Under the pieces are notes generated by a model. It was not told where the DNA came from. It searched no databases and was given only the letters and a program-made list of their open reading frames with translations. Source: Mycobacterium sp. ST-F2 (lineage in GTDB: Bacteria; Actinomycetota; Actinomycetes; Mycobacteriales; Mycobacteriaceae). From it: a stretch of 64,000 nt of DNA. Shown piece after piece: positions 22,002-32,074 of this stretch. The translations under genes and the position numbers were made by a program. Position 1 is the first letter of the stretch. Each line of letters begins with the position of its first letter. The stretch is from contig NZ_JMHT01000007.1 in the NCBI RefSeq assembly GCF_001905655.1, positions 124,001 through 188,000 on the forward strand. The letters are read 5' to 3'.

Positions 22002-22443
22002 GCACCTCGAGCGCCTTGTCGGCGTGAGAGTCCATCGAGATCTCGCTGGCGATGACCTCGAGCACCGTGCGGTCGGTGTCGATGACGAACGTGGTCCGCT
22101 TGACGGGCATCAGCTTGCCGAGCAGACCACGTTTCACACCGAACTGTTCGGCCACCGCACCCGAGGTGTCCGACAGCAGCGGGTAGTCGAAGCTGTGCTT
22201 CTCGGCGAACTTGTCCTGCTTTTCCACCGCGTCCATGCTGATCCCGACCCGGGAGGCGCCGACGGCCGCGAACTCGGCGGCGAGGTCGCGGAAGTGGCAG
22301 GCCTCGATGGTGCAGCCCGGCGTCATGGCCGCGGGGTAGAAGAAGAGCGCGATCGGCCCATTCGCCAACAGTTCGGTAAGGCTGCGGTTCGTCCCGGTCT
22401 GGTCGGGGAGATTGAACTCTGCGACGACGTCACCACGTTTCAT
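21988..22443 (-). CDS. bcp: Peroxiredoxin, BCP/AhpE-type (bacterioferritin comigratory protein)
   Basis: Thiol peroxidase of 151 residues. The peroxidatic Cys is C44 in [14 protein letters not shown], with a likely resolving Cys C49 five residues on, the pattern of atypical 2-Cys BCP/PrxQ. Other family marks are FYPAAMTPG and the [13 protein letters not shown] stretch. Start at 22443 ([10 protein letters not shown]); upstream in-frame codons overlap the trpE promoter. It is convergent with leuA, overlapping by 14 bp, and divergent from trpE, as BcpB (Rv1608c) is in M. tuberculosis. Confidence 0.93.
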   Translation of the reverse strand: MKRGDVVAEFNLPDQTGTNRSLTELLANGPIALFFYPAAMTPGCTIEACHFRDLAAEFAAVGASRVGISMDAVEKQDKFAEKHSFDYPLLSDTSGAVAEQFGVKRGLLGKLMPVKRTTFVIDTDRTVLEVIASEISMDSHADKALEVLRTR

Positions 22444-22475
22444 GGTTGCCACGCTACTTCTGGGAGGATGACCGC

Positions 22476-23977
<1,502 letters not shown>

Positions 23978-23981
<4 letters not shown>

Positions 23982-24604
23982 GGACGACGCGCACCGCGCA
24001 GGTGCTGCTGCTCGTTGCCGCGCTGATGCTGTGGGGCGCTTCCCGGCTGCCCTGGGTCGACGTGTCGTCGTTCGACGGGCTGGGCCAGCCGAAGACGACG
24101 ACGCTGTCCGGCGCGGCCTGGTCGACGGCCCTCATCCCGCTCGCGCTGCTGGCCGGCGCTGCCGCGGTGGCGGCGCTGGCCGTGCGGGGCTGGGCGCTGC
24201 GGCTGCTGGCGCTGCTGGTCGCCGTCGCGAGCGCCGGGATGGGATATCTGGCCATCAGCCTGTGGGCGATGACCGACGTCTCGGTGCGCGCGGCCGACAT
24301 GGCACAGATCGCGGTCATGTTCCTGGTGGGCACGCAGCGGCACTACTGGGGCGCCGGCGTGACGCTGGCCGCCGCGGTGTTGACGCTGGTCGGAGCCGTG
24401 TTGCTGATGCGTTCGGCCGGTCGGGGACCGGCTGCGTCGGCCACCTCCAAATACGCCGCGCCGGGCGCGCGGCGCGAAGCGGCGCAGGAAGAAGCCGCCG
24501 ACGGCATGTCCGAACGGATGATCTGGGATGCCATCGACGAAGGTCGCGATCCGACGCAGGTCGAGGGTCGTGATCTCAGCCAGAACGACGGCGAGAGCAA
24601 ATGA
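23978..24604 (+). CDS. Trp operon-associated membrane protein
   Basis: 208 residues with about four transmembrane segments (roughly 6-20, 47-66, 72-95, 122-145), then a hydrophilic charged C-terminal tail ending in Asp/Glu-rich sequence. Matches the position and layout of the actinobacterial trp-operon membrane protein family (Rv1610 in M. tuberculosis). Overlaps trpE by four bases. Function is unknown in the family; linkage to trp genes suggests a role tied to tryptophan or anthranilate, but nothing in the sequence shows catalysis. Confidence 0.88.
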
Positions 24605-24609
24605 GCGTC

Positions 24610-24635
24610 AGCGAGGAGCCGAAGGCGGATCGCGC
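24610..24635. repeat. 26-bp dispersed repeat, copy 1
   Basis: The 26 bases here match 43278-43303 at 25 of 26 positions. Here it forms most of a 12-codon mini-ORF (24601-24639, [12 protein letters not shown]) whose ATG overlaps the stop of the membrane protein; the other copy encodes the N-terminus of an ABC ATPase. A 13-base part recurs at 50464-50476 before a permease gene. Confidence 0.7.
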
Positions 24636-24737
24636 GTGAGTGTGGCCCGGTGGCAGTCTGCGCCGCCCTGGCGACTACCCTTCGAGGTGATCATCTGGCT
24701 TGCCGAACCGGCACGGAAGGACGACGACGCGTTATGA
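24636..24737 (+). CDS. Possible Trp-containing upstream ORF coupled to trpC
   Basis: 33 codons from a GTG that overlaps the preceding mini-ORF stop; its TGA overlaps the trpC ATG. It contains three Trp codons (positions 6, 12 and 21). A TACCCT box at 24676-24681 lies five bases before an internal in-frame GTG (24687), allowing a leaderless 16-codon version beginning MIIWLAEP. Either could act as a Trp-sensing leader or coupling ORF for trpC. No homology is recognised; existence is inferred from the overlap chain and Trp content. Confidence 0.35.
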   Translation: MSVARWQSAPPWRLPFEVIIWLAEPARKDDDAL

Positions 24738-25552
24738 CTTCGGGGACCGTGCTCGACTCCATCATCGAGGGAGTTCGCGCTGATGTTGCCACCCGCGAAG
24801 CCGCGCTGAGCCTGACCGAGGTCAAAGAGCGGGCCAAGCAGGCGCCGGCCGCCAAGGAGGCGCTTGCCGCCCTGCGTCAGCCGGGCATCGGCGTCATCGC
24901 CGAGGTGAAGCGGGCCAGCCCCAGCAAGGGGGCGCTGGCGCAGATCGATGATCCCGCCAAGCTGGCCAAGGCCTACGAGTCCGGCGGTGCGCGGGTGATC
25001 AGCGTGCTGACCGAGGAGCGTCGCTTCAACGGCTCGCTGGCAGACCTGGACGCCGTGCGTGCCGCGGTGTCGATTCCCGTGCTGCGCAAGGACTTCATCG
25101 TCACGCCGTACCAGATTCACGAGGCCCGGGCCCACGGCGCCGACATGCTGCTGCTGATCGTCGCCGCGCTGGAGCAGTCGGTGCTGACCTCGATGATCGA
25201 CCGGACCGAGTCGCTCGGGATGACCCCGCTGGTCGAGGTGCACACCGAGGAAGAAGCGGACCGCGCCATCCAGGCCGGTGCCAAGGTCATCGGCGTCAAC
25301 GCCCGTGACCTCAAGACCCTCGAGGTCGACCGCGACTGCTTCGGCCGTATCGCGCCCGGCCTGCCGAGCAACATCATCCGGATCGCCGAGTCGGGGGTGC
25401 GTGGCACCGCCGACCTGCTGGCCTACGCCGGTGCCGGCGCCGACGCCGTCCTCGTCGGTGAAGGCCTGGTGACCAGTGGCGATCCCCGCAGCGCCGTCGC
25501 CGACCTGGTGACTGCCGGCACGCACCCGTCCTGCCCGAAACCAGCCCGCTGA
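24734..25552 (+). CDS. trpC: Indole-3-glycerol phosphate synthase TrpC
   Basis: TIM-barrel enzyme closing the indole ring from CdRP. Family signature [14 protein letters not shown] (residues 56-69) with catalytic Lys, then [13 protein letters not shown] with the catalytic Lys and Glu following, [13 protein letters not shown] and IAESGV. 272 residues, normal. Start ATG overlaps the stop of an upstream small ORF. Single-function enzyme with no TrpF fusion, so PriA supplies the preceding step. Confidence 0.96.
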   Translation: MTSGTVLDSIIEGVRADVATREAALSLTEVKERAKQAPAAKEALAALRQPGIGVIAEVKRASPSKGALAQIDDPAKLAKAYESGGARVISVLTEERRFNGSLADLDAVRAAVSIPVLRKDFIVTPYQIHEARAHGADMLLLIVAALEQSVLTSMIDRTESLGMTPLVEVHTEEEADRAIQAGAKVIGVNARDLKTLEVDRDCFGRIAPGLPSNIIRIAESGVRGTADLLAYAGAGADAVLVGEGLVTSGDPRSAVADLVTAGTHPSCPKPAR

Positions 25553-25590
25553 ATTGCGGGCTCCTGCGCGAAGAAGCAGCCCGAGTTCTC

Positions 25591-26862
25591 ATGTCTGATC
25601 GCACTGGTACTGAATTGCCGCGGATGAGCGCGGCGGTCGCCGAAGCCACGAGCCACGACCCCGACGCCAAGGGGCATTTCGGTGCCTACGGCGGCCGTCT
25701 GGTGCCCGAGGCCCTGATGGCGGTCATCGAGGAAGTCACCGCGGCCTACGACAAGGTCCGCACCGACCAGACCTTCCTCGACGAGCTCGACCGGCTGCAG
25801 CAGCACTACACGGGCCGGCCGTCGCCGTTGTACGAAGCGACGCGCCTGTCCGAACACGCCGGCGGCGCGCGGCTTTTCCTCAAGCGGGAAGACCTGAACC
25901 ACACCGGTTCTCACAAGATCAACAACGTGCTCGGCCAGGCGCTGCTGGCCAAGCGCATGGGCAAGACCCGCGTCATCGCCGAGACCGGCGCCGGCCAGCA
26001 TGGCGTCGCCACCGCGACGGCCTGCGCGCTGCTGGGCCTGGAGTGCGTCGTCTACATGGGTGCGGTCGACACCGCCCGGCAGGCGCTGAACGTCGCCCGG
26101 ATGCGGCTGCTCGGCGGCACCGTGGTGTCGGTGGAGGCCGGTTCGGCGACCCTCAAGGACGCCATCAACGAAGCCTTCCGCGACTGGGTCACCAACGCGG
26201 ACAACACCTACTACTGCTTCGGCACTGCGGCCGGGCCGCACCCGTTCCCCGTCATGGTGCGCGACTTCCAGCGCGTCATCGGCATGGAGGCACGGGTCCA
26301 GGTGCAGGAGCAGGCCGGCCGGTTGCCCGACGCGGTGACCGCCTGTGTCGGTGGCGGATCGAACGCCATCGGCGTCTTCCACGCCTTCATCGATGACCCG
26401 GGCGTGCGTCTGGTCGGTTTCGAAGCAGCCGGTGACGGTGTCGAAACCGGAAGGCACGCAGCCACTTTCACCGGCGGCTCGCCGGGCGCGTTCCAGGGGT
26501 CCTTCTCCTATCTGCTGCAGGACGAGGACGGCCAGACCATCGAATCCCATTCGATCTCAGCGGGTTTGGACTACCCGGGCGTCGGTCCCGAGCACGCGTA
26601 CCTCAAGGACATCGGCCGCGCCGAGTACCGGCCGGTGACCGACACCGAGGCCATGGAAGCGTTCGGCCTGCTGTGCCGCACCGAGGGCATCATCCCGGCC
26701 ATCGAGTCGGCGCACGCCGTTGCAGGCGCGTTGAAACTGGGTAGCGAGCTGGGCCGCGGCTCGGTGATCGTGGTGAACCTGTCCGGCCGCGGCGACAAGG
26801 ACGTCGAGACCGCCGCGAAGTGGTTCGGGCTGATGGACGGCGAGACGGGGGAAGCGTCATGA
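25591..26862 (+). CDS. trpB: Tryptophan synthase beta chain TrpB
   Basis: PLP subunit that joins indole with serine. The PLP lysine is in [17 protein letters not shown] (residue ~112), followed by [13 protein letters not shown]; the phosphate loop [10 protein letters not shown] and C-terminal [12 protein letters not shown] are intact. 423 residues; the first ~30 vary in the family and a second ATG lies 11 codons in. A weak GGGCT/AGCCC hairpin sits in the 38-bp gap after trpC. Overlaps trpA by four bases. Confidence 0.96.
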   Translation: MSDRTGTELPRMSAAVAEATSHDPDAKGHFGAYGGRLVPEALMAVIEEVTAAYDKVRTDQTFLDELDRLQQHYTGRPSPLYEATRLSEHAGGARLFLKREDLNHTGSHKINNVLGQALLAKRMGKTRVIAETGAGQHGVATATACALLGLECVVYMGAVDTARQALNVARMRLLGGTVVSVEAGSATLKDAINEAFRDWVTNADNTYYCFGTAAGPHPFPVMVRDFQRVIGMEARVQVQEQAGRLPDAVTACVGGGSNAIGVFHAFIDDPGVRLVGFEAAGDGVETGRHAATFTGGSPGAFQGSFSYLLQDEDGQTIESHSISAGLDYPGVGPEHAYLKDIGRAEYRPVTDTEAMEAFGLLCRTEGIIPAIESAHAVAGALKLGSELGRGSVIVVNLSGRGDKDVETAAKWFGLMDGETGEAS

Positions 26863-27650
26863 GCCGACTGGCTGGATTGTTCGAATCGTGCCGCGCTGAA
26901 GGGCGTTCGGCGCTGATCGGCTACCTGCCGACCGGCTACCCCGATGTGCAGAATTCGATCGATGCGATGGTCGCCATGACCGAATCCGGTTGCGACATCA
27001 TCGAAGTCGGCGTCGCGTACTCCGACCCGGGCATGGACGGCCCGGTCATCGCCGCCGCCACCAACACCGCTCTGCAGAACGGGGTTCGGGTCCGTGACGC
27101 GTTGAAGGCCGTCGAGGCCATCAGCAACGCCGGCGGGCACGCCGTCGTCATGACCTACTGGAATCCGGTGTTGCGCTGGGGCGTCGACGCTTTCGCGCGT
27201 GACCTGGCGTCGGCAGGCGGGCTCGGCCTGATCACCCCCGACCTGATCCCGGACGAGGCCGACGAGTGGTGCGGCGTCTCCGACGCGCACAATCTCGACC
27301 GCATCTTCCTGGTGGCGCCGTCGTCCACCCCGGAGCGGCTGGCGGCGACGGTGCAGGCCTCGCGCGGATTCGTCTACGCCGCATCGACCATGGGCGTGAC
27401 GGGCGCGCGCGACGCGGTGTCGAACATGGCGCCAGAGCTGGTGTCCCGGGTGCGGGCCGTGTCGGACATCCCGGTGGGTGTCGGGCTCGGCGTGCGCTCG
27501 CGCGAGCAGGCCGCCGAGATCGCGGCCTACGCCGACGGCGTCATCGTCGGCTCGGCGCTGGTATCCGCGCTCGGCGACGGCGGCATTCCCGCGGTACGAG
27601 CATTGTCCGAAGAACTGGCCCACGGAGTACGACAGAAAGTTTCCGCGTGA
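26859..27650 (+). CDS. trpA: Tryptophan synthase alpha chain TrpA
   Basis: Cleaves indole-3-glycerol phosphate to indole, which is tunnelled to TrpB. Shows [10 protein letters not shown], the catalytic Glu in [16 protein letters not shown] with the catalytic Asp following, and the phosphate-binding VGLGVRS and GVIVGSALV. The usual VPYSDP proline is Ala here (VAYSDP). 263 residues. ATG at 26859 overlaps the trpB stop; its own stop overlaps the lgt GTG. Confidence 0.96.
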   Translation: MSRLAGLFESCRAEGRSALIGYLPTGYPDVQNSIDAMVAMTESGCDIIEVGVAYSDPGMDGPVIAAATNTALQNGVRVRDALKAVEAISNAGGHAVVMTYWNPVLRWGVDAFARDLASAGGLGLITPDLIPDEADEWCGVSDAHNLDRIFLVAPSSTPERLAATVQASRGFVYAASTMGVTGARDAVSNMAPELVSRVRAVSDIPVGVGLGVRSREQAAEIAAYADGVIVGSALVSALGDGGIPAVRALSEELAHGVRQKVSA

Positions 27651-29260
27651 CCACATCGTTGCTGGCATACATCCCGAGTCCGGCCCAGGGCGTCTGGCAC
27701 TTGGGGCCAGTACCGATCCGGGCGTACGCGCTCTGCATCATCACCGGCATCATCGCCGCGCTGATCATCGGTGACCGCCGCTGGGTCGCTCGCGGTGGTG
27801 AACCGGGCGTCATCTACGACATCGCGCTGTGGGCAGTGCCCTTCGGCCTCATCGGCGGTCGCCTGTACCACCTGATGACCGACTGGCGAACCTACTTCGC
27901 CGAGGGCGGCGCGGGCATCGCCGGCGCCGTCCGCATCTGGGATGGTGGTCTGGGCATCTGGGGTGCGGTGGCACTCGGTGGCGTCGGCGCCTGGATCGGC
28001 TGCCGCCGGCACGGAATTCCGTTGCCCGCGTTCGGTGATGCTGTCGCTCCCGGCATCATCCTGGCGCAGGCCATCGGCCGCCTCGGCAATTACTTCAACC
28101 AGGAGCTGTACGGCCGCCCGACGGATCTGCCCTGGGGTCTGCAGATCTTCCAGCGCAGCGACGGCTCCGGCGTGGTGAACCCGCACCTGCTCAACGGGGT
28201 CTCGACGGGGCAGGTCTACGAGGTCGTGCACCCGACGTTCCTCTACGAATTGCTGTGGAACCTCCTGGTTTTCTTCATCCTCCTGTGGGCCGACCGCCGC
28301 TTCAAGCTGGGCCACGGCCGGCTGTTCGCGCTGTACGTCGCCGCCTACTGCGTCGGCCGCTTCGGCGTCGAGCTGATGCGCAGCGACACCGCGACGCTGA
28401 TCGCCGGTATCCGCGTCAACTCGTTCACCTCGACGTTCGTATTCATCGGTGCCGTGGTCTACATGATGGTGGCGCCGCGGGGCCGTGAAGATCCGTCGAC
28501 GCTCGCCGGTCGGCGTACCGACGACGGCGTCGACGTCATCGAGCTCGACAGCGGAGCTGTCCTGAAGGTCCCCGCGGCTGTCGCAGCGGGGGCTGGTGCT
28601 GCTGCTGCCGGCGCTGGTGCGGCTGCCGGGGACGACGACGACGAGGAACCCGCCGCCGACAGTGATGTCGCGGACGAGGCCGACGCCGCTGAGACCCAGT
28701 CCGACGAGACCGAAGCTCTCGCTGAGGTGTCCGACGAGGATGAGGATGCGGTCGACGCCGAGGATGCCGTAGAAGATTCCGCCGACGAATCTGTCGAGGA
28801 GACAGTCGATTCCGACGACGTCGAAGCCGAAGACGAGTCCGACACCGAGGCCGAGGACCTGGCTGGCGATGAGGCTGAGGTAGCAGCCGCCGAACCTGAC
28901 GCTGAGGACGTCGACGCCACCGAAGCTGCCGAGGAATCCGAGGGGGCAACGGAATCCGACGAGTCAGCTGCCGAGGCGGCCGAGGAGACGGCAGTTGCTG
29001 ACGCCGATGACAGCGCCGATGTGGAGGATGCCGAGGCCGAAGCTGCCGAGGAATCCGAGGACGAAGCTGCTGAAGAAGCCGATGAGGCAACGGAATCCGG
29101 AGACTCGGCTGACGACATCGCCGACGACGAAGAAGCCGACGCCGAGCCTGTCGAGGATGCCGCACCGAAGGTGGAAGCCGCCGAAAAAGTCGAGCCGGTT
29201 GGGGTTCCGGTGTGGGAGCCGCCGGCTGCACGGCGCCGCTGGTGGCGTCGTCAGGGCTGA
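27647..29260 (+). CDS. lgt: Prolipoprotein diacylglyceryl transferase Lgt with acidic C-terminal tail
   Basis: Membrane enzyme that moves diacylglycerol from phosphatidylglycerol to the lipobox cysteine of prelipoproteins. Residues 1-~290 are the seven-helix catalytic core, with IWDGGLGIWGAVALGG and the Lgt signature GRLGNYFNQELYGRPTDLPWG, YELLWNLLVFF and a late Arg-containing CVGRFGVELMRSD. Residues ~290-537 are a low-complexity tail dominated by Glu, Asp and Ala with a short basic end (RRRWWRRQG). Mycobacterial Lgt proteins are known to carry C-terminal extensions; this one is very long and acidic. GTG start overlaps trpA by four bases. Ends in a repeat-rich spacer. Confidence 0.94.
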   Translation: MTTSLLAYIPSPAQGVWHLGPVPIRAYALCIITGIIAALIIGDRRWVARGGEPGVIYDIALWAVPFGLIGGRLYHLMTDWRTYFAEGGAGIAGAVRIWDGGLGIWGAVALGGVGAWIGCRRHGIPLPAFGDAVAPGIILAQAIGRLGNYFNQELYGRPTDLPWGLQIFQRSDGSGVVNPHLLNGVSTGQVYEVVHPTFLYELLWNLLVFFILLWADRRFKLGHGRLFALYVAAYCVGRFGVELMRSDTATLIAGIRVNSFTSTFVFIGAVVYMMVAPRGREDPSTLAGRRTDDGVDVIELDSGAVLKVPAAVAAGAGAAAAGAGAAAGDDDDEEPAADSDVADEADAAETQSDETEALAEVSDEDEDAVDAEDAVEDSADESVEETVDSDDVEAEDESDTEAEDLAGDEAEVAAAEPDAEDVDATEAAEESEGATESDESAAEAAEETAVADADDSADVEDAEAEAAEESEDEAAEEADEATESGDSADDIADDEEADAEPVEDAAPKVEAAEKVEPVGVPVWEPPAARRRWWRRQG

Positions 29261-29278
29261 GTCAGGCTTTGCAGGCCG

Positions 29279-29334
29279 CGAATGTGCATACAGGTCAACG
29301 GATCTGCCCGCATGCGGCGCTGTGTGCACATTCG
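29279..29334. repeat. Inverted repeat / terminator-like stem after lgt
   Basis: CGAATGTGCA (29279-29288) is the exact complement of TGCACATTCG (29325-29334); allowing one wobble the stem continues for four more pairs (TACA with TGTG). The loop is 28-36 nt. It is 18 bp after the lgt stop, so a transcript end or processed 3' hairpin is plausible. Confidence 0.6.
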
Positions 29335-29346
29335 GCAGACCTCGTC

Positions 29347-29406
29347 GTTGACCCTGCGCTGAGGGCGGAAAAGCTCGAGTGATTAGGGCCCTGGGCGCAG
29401 TGTCAA
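29347..29406. repeat. 60-bp direct repeat, copy 1
   Basis: Begins GTTGACCCTGCGCTGAGGGC and ends in TGTCAA. It shares the pattern CCCTGCGCTGA-GGCGGAAA-GCTCGAGT ... CCTGGGCGC with copy 2, with roughly a dozen differences and one single-base indel. Noncoding on both strands as far as I can see. Confidence 0.7.
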
Positions 29407-29418
29407 CCGACCCCGGGC

Positions 29419-29477
29419 GTTGGCCCTGCGCTGAAGGCGGAAAGCTCGAGTACCGGGGACCCTGGGCGCGGGATCAA
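29419..29477. repeat. 60-bp direct repeat, copy 2
   Basis: Begins GTTGGCCCTGCGCTGAAGGC and ends in GATCAA; 12 bp after copy 1. No relation to an insertion sequence is visible; no open frame spans the pair. Confidence 0.7.
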
Positions 29478-29588
29478 GCAGCATCGCGCAACCTCACATT
29501 CACCCTGTGACCACTGTGAATACGATTCGACTTTCATGCGAACGGTATGTTCCCGACTCACCGGTTGTTTTGGGAATCCGGTGGTTGG

Positions 29589-30209
29589 ATGTCCCCTGTG
29601 GATGACATAGCCGACAGGGCGCAGCTGCAGCAGTCTCGGCAGGACCGCATCCTCAATGCTGCTCTGCAGGTGTTTGCGCAGCGGGGCACGTCCGATGCGA
29701 CGTTGCAGATGGTGGCCGACCGCGCCGGGGTTTCGGTCGGGTTGGTGCAGCACCATTTCGGCACCAAGGATGGGCTGATCAAGGCCGTCGATGACGTGGC
29801 CATGAAGCTCATCAGCAGCACTTTGTTCGCCGCGCTCGCGGCTCCGGGCCCCGATTCGGTGGCCACGATCGGTCGGGCGGTACGTGGTCTGCTCGCCGAT
29901 CACCTGGTGGTCATGGACTACCTGGGCCGGGCGGTGGCTTCCGAAACACCCAGCGGGATGGCGATATTCGATGCGATGGCGCGCAGCGGCATCGAGCGGT
30001 GGCAGCGCATGGTCGAAAGTGGAGACGCGGTCGACGGACTCGATGTGGTCTGGGCCGGATTGAATCCGTTGATCGTGACCTTGGGGTCGGTAATCCTGCG
30101 CCGGCACCTCGACCGGCATCTGCCCGCGCCGTTCACCTCGGAGGCCGAGTTGGTGCGCTGGGAAGAGTCGGTCAACGAGTTGATCCGTCACGGCCAGTTG
30201 CGCCCATAA
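29589..30209 (+). CDS. TetR-family transcriptional regulator
   Basis: 206 residues. TetR helix-turn-helix: RILNAALQVFAQRGTSDATLQMVADRAGVSVGLVQHHFGTKDGL (about 20-63). The C-terminal helical domain has no recognised ligand signature. An earlier in-frame ATG at 29547 exists; 29589 (MSPVDD) was chosen because it starts closer to the conserved domain, though neither has a clear ribosome site. Convergent with the F420-type oxidoreductase gene that ends at 30308 on the other strand. Target unknown. Confidence 0.85.
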   Translation: MSPVDDIADRAQLQQSRQDRILNAALQVFAQRGTSDATLQMVADRAGVSVGLVQHHFGTKDGLIKAVDDVAMKLISSTLFAALAAPGPDSVATIGRAVRGLLADHLVVMDYLGRAVASETPSGMAIFDAMARSGIERWQRMVESGDAVDGLDVVWAGLNPLIVTLGSVILRRHLDRHLPAPFTSEAELVRWEESVNELIRHGQLRP

Positions 30210-30307
30210 CCCCCCGCTGCGTTTGCCCCAACCGTTACAATACGGCAATATTGTCGCTGGATTGCAGCGAACGTCGGTGTCGAGGGGTCACCGACGTTCG
30301 CGCGCCA

Positions 30308-31462
30308 TCAGAGCTTCTTGAGCCGCCGGACGATCTGGTTGAACGGCTGGACCGAGATCATGCCTTTCCGCAGGCTGCGCTGCATGAAGCTGAGGTTGGC
30401 CAGCACCATGTACCGGACTCCGCAGTCGCGCCATTCCGCCGCCTGCTCGAGGACTTCGTCGGGCGTGCCATTGAGGCAGATGTCCCGCATCAGCGACGGC
30501 GGGACCGCGTCGACCAGGGATAGCGCCGTTCCTTCGTCGATGCCGTGCGGCAGGAAGTCCTGCGCGCCGGAGAAACCCGATCCCAGGGGATGTTCGGCAC
30601 CGTGGCGGCCGAACATCTCATCGCTGGCGTTGAGTGCGAACGACTTGAGCACCTCTGAATCCAGTGCCGTGTCGACGTCGTCCCTGCTGCGGCCGGTCAC
30701 CACGAACAGCATTACGGCAGGCAGGACGGACATGGGGTCGCGTCCGGCGTCCGACGCCGCGTTGCGAATGACTTCCAGCCGCTGGGCATAGTCTTTCGGC
30801 TGGTGCGGGAATGCCGGAAAGTAGGCGTCGCCGTAGCGTCCTGCAGCACGCAGCATTCGTGGACCATGGGCCGCGATCCAGATCTCGGGCCACTTTCCTC
30901 GGTAGGGTGGCAGTTCGAAGACCGCGTTGCGCAACGGGAAGTATGGCGAGTCGCGGTTGACCAGTTCGCCGCCCGAATCCCAGAGCGCCCGGATGGTGGC
31001 CATGGCCTCCTCGAAACGCGCGACCGGTTTGGACCAGTCCACCCCGTAGGGTTCATTGCCTTCCCGTTCGCCGGGTCCGATGCCCAGGATTGCCCGTCCA
31101 CGGGTGAGCAGATGCAGCGTCGCCGCGGCCTGCGCGGTGACGGCGGGGTTTCGCCGTCCGGTGTCGGTCACGGCCACGCCGAGCCGCAGCCGACCAACCC
31201 GGTTGCGAGCGGCGATGTGGCCCAGCATGGTCCACGGCTCCAAGCTGGCGTCGATCGTCGGGACCACCTTGGCGGCGCCGCTGTATTTCCGCTGCCACAA
31301 AGAGCGGGGGAAGAGTTGGTTGAGGTGGTCGGGTACCCAGAACGAGTCGACACCCGTGGCGACCGCCCCCAGGTAGTTGGCTCGGGTCATGGCGTCGACG
31401 GTCGGTCGAGCCGCGAGGATGACGTCCGAAGTGCCGACGCGGAATCCCGTGTTGCTTGTCAT
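30308..31462 (-). CDS. F420-dependent LLM-class oxidoreductase, phthiodiolone ketoreductase-like
   Basis: 384 residues, luciferase-like monooxygenase fold. Long stretches recall the M. tuberculosis phthiodiolone ketoreductase (Rv2951c): RRNPAVTAQAAATLHLLTRG, AILGIGPGEREGNEPYGVDW, YRGKWPEIWIAAHGPRMLRA and SDAGRDPMS. That enzyme reduces the keto group of phthiodiolone with F420H2 in PDIM/PGL synthesis. Here no PDIM genes are in view and fast growers generally lack PDIM, so the substrate is probably different. The ATG at 31462 has GAGGGG nine bases before it; the open frame further upstream is not conserved. Confidence 0.88.
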   Translation of the reverse strand: MTSNTGFRVGTSDVILAARPTVDAMTRANYLGAVATGVDSFWVPDHLNQLFPRSLWQRKYSGAAKVVPTIDASLEPWTMLGHIAARNRVGRLRLGVAVTDTGRRNPAVTAQAAATLHLLTRGRAILGIGPGEREGNEPYGVDWSKPVARFEEAMATIRALWDSGGELVNRDSPYFPLRNAVFELPPYRGKWPEIWIAAHGPRMLRAAGRYGDAYFPAFPHQPKDYAQRLEVIRNAASDAGRDPMSVLPAVMLFVVTGRSRDDVDTALDSEVLKSFALNASDEMFGRHGAEHPLGSGFSGAQDFLPHGIDEGTALSLVDAVPPSLMRDICLNGTPDEVLEQAAEWRDCGVRYMVLANLSFMQRSLRKGMISVQPFNQIVRRLKKL

Positions 31463-31570
31463 GTGCTGCCCCTCGGAGTCGGTCAGTCCACTGTCTGATG
31501 CGCGGACCCGCAGGACATCAGCCGAACGGCGTAAATCGGCGATCGGTCCACCGCCGGGCATCATGGACTC

Positions 31571-31963
31571 ATGACGTCGGCCGGCAGGGGAGCACGTGTG
31601 GCGGCGGTGGCCGGCACCGGCCTCGTGTCCGCGGCCGCGCTGACCTATACCGGGCTGGTCGATCCGCACCGCCCCGGATTCGGCTTTCCCCCGTGCCCGT
31701 TCAAGGCGGCGACCGGCTGGAACTGCCCACTGTGCGGTGGCCTGCGGATGACTCACGACGTCCTGCACGGCGACTTTGCGGCCGCGGTGGTCGACAACGT
31801 GTTCGCGCTCGTCGGCCTGCCGCTGCTCATGGCGTGGCTGGTGGTGTGCTGGCGACGTCGGTTGTCGGTGACGCCGCCCTTGGTGACGGCGCTCGTGGCG
31901 ATGGTGGTGTGGACGGTGGTCCGCAACCTGCCGGGTTTCCCGCTGGTGCCGACGTTCAGCTAG
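31571..31963 (+). CDS. DUF2752 membrane protein
   Basis: 130 residues. The DUF2752 motif is explicit: FPPCPFKAATGWNCPLCGGLRM, with the paired Cys-Pro elements, after a first hydrophobic segment; two more transmembrane segments lie at ~74-92 and ~100-118. Corresponds in place to Rv1616 between lgt and pyk in M. tuberculosis. Function unknown; the Cys pattern could bind metal or form disulfides. Divergent from the LLM gene (108 bp). Confidence 0.85.
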   Translation: MTSAGRGARVAAVAGTGLVSAAALTYTGLVDPHRPGFGFPPCPFKAATGWNCPLCGGLRMTHDVLHGDFAAAVVDNVFALVGLPLLMAWLVVCWRRRLSVTPPLVTALVAMVVWTVVRNLPGFPLVPTFS

Positions 31964-32060
31964 CTCCGGACACCTTTGGACACCACGCGGTAACTCCGCA
32001 TTCGACGGATATTGATGTGCCGACGGTCCTCCCGGCGGGCCGTTTTCTGAATCGATCAAC

Positions 32061-32066
32061 TATGCT
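32061..32066 (+). promoter_or_regulatory. -10 box of pyk, probable leaderless start
   Basis: TATGCT, eight bases before the pyk GTG, with no ribosome site between. No convincing -35. Confidence 0.5.
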
Positions 32067-32074
32067 CATGCACT

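Larger units (their letters stand above)
29261..29588. other. 328-bp spacer between lgt and TetR gene, contents
   Basis: No gene seen. It contains a long inverted repeat (29279-29334), two imperfect 60-bp direct repeats (29347-29406, 29419-29477) and a possible promoter for the next gene: TTCACC at 29499-29504 and TACGAT at 29521-29526, 16 bp apart. Confidence 0.6.

Noticed and set aside
31463..32059. N-terminal extension of the LLM oxidoreductase
   Set aside because: Low-complexity Arg/His-rich, covers DUF2752 gene; ATG at 31462 has its own ribosome site.
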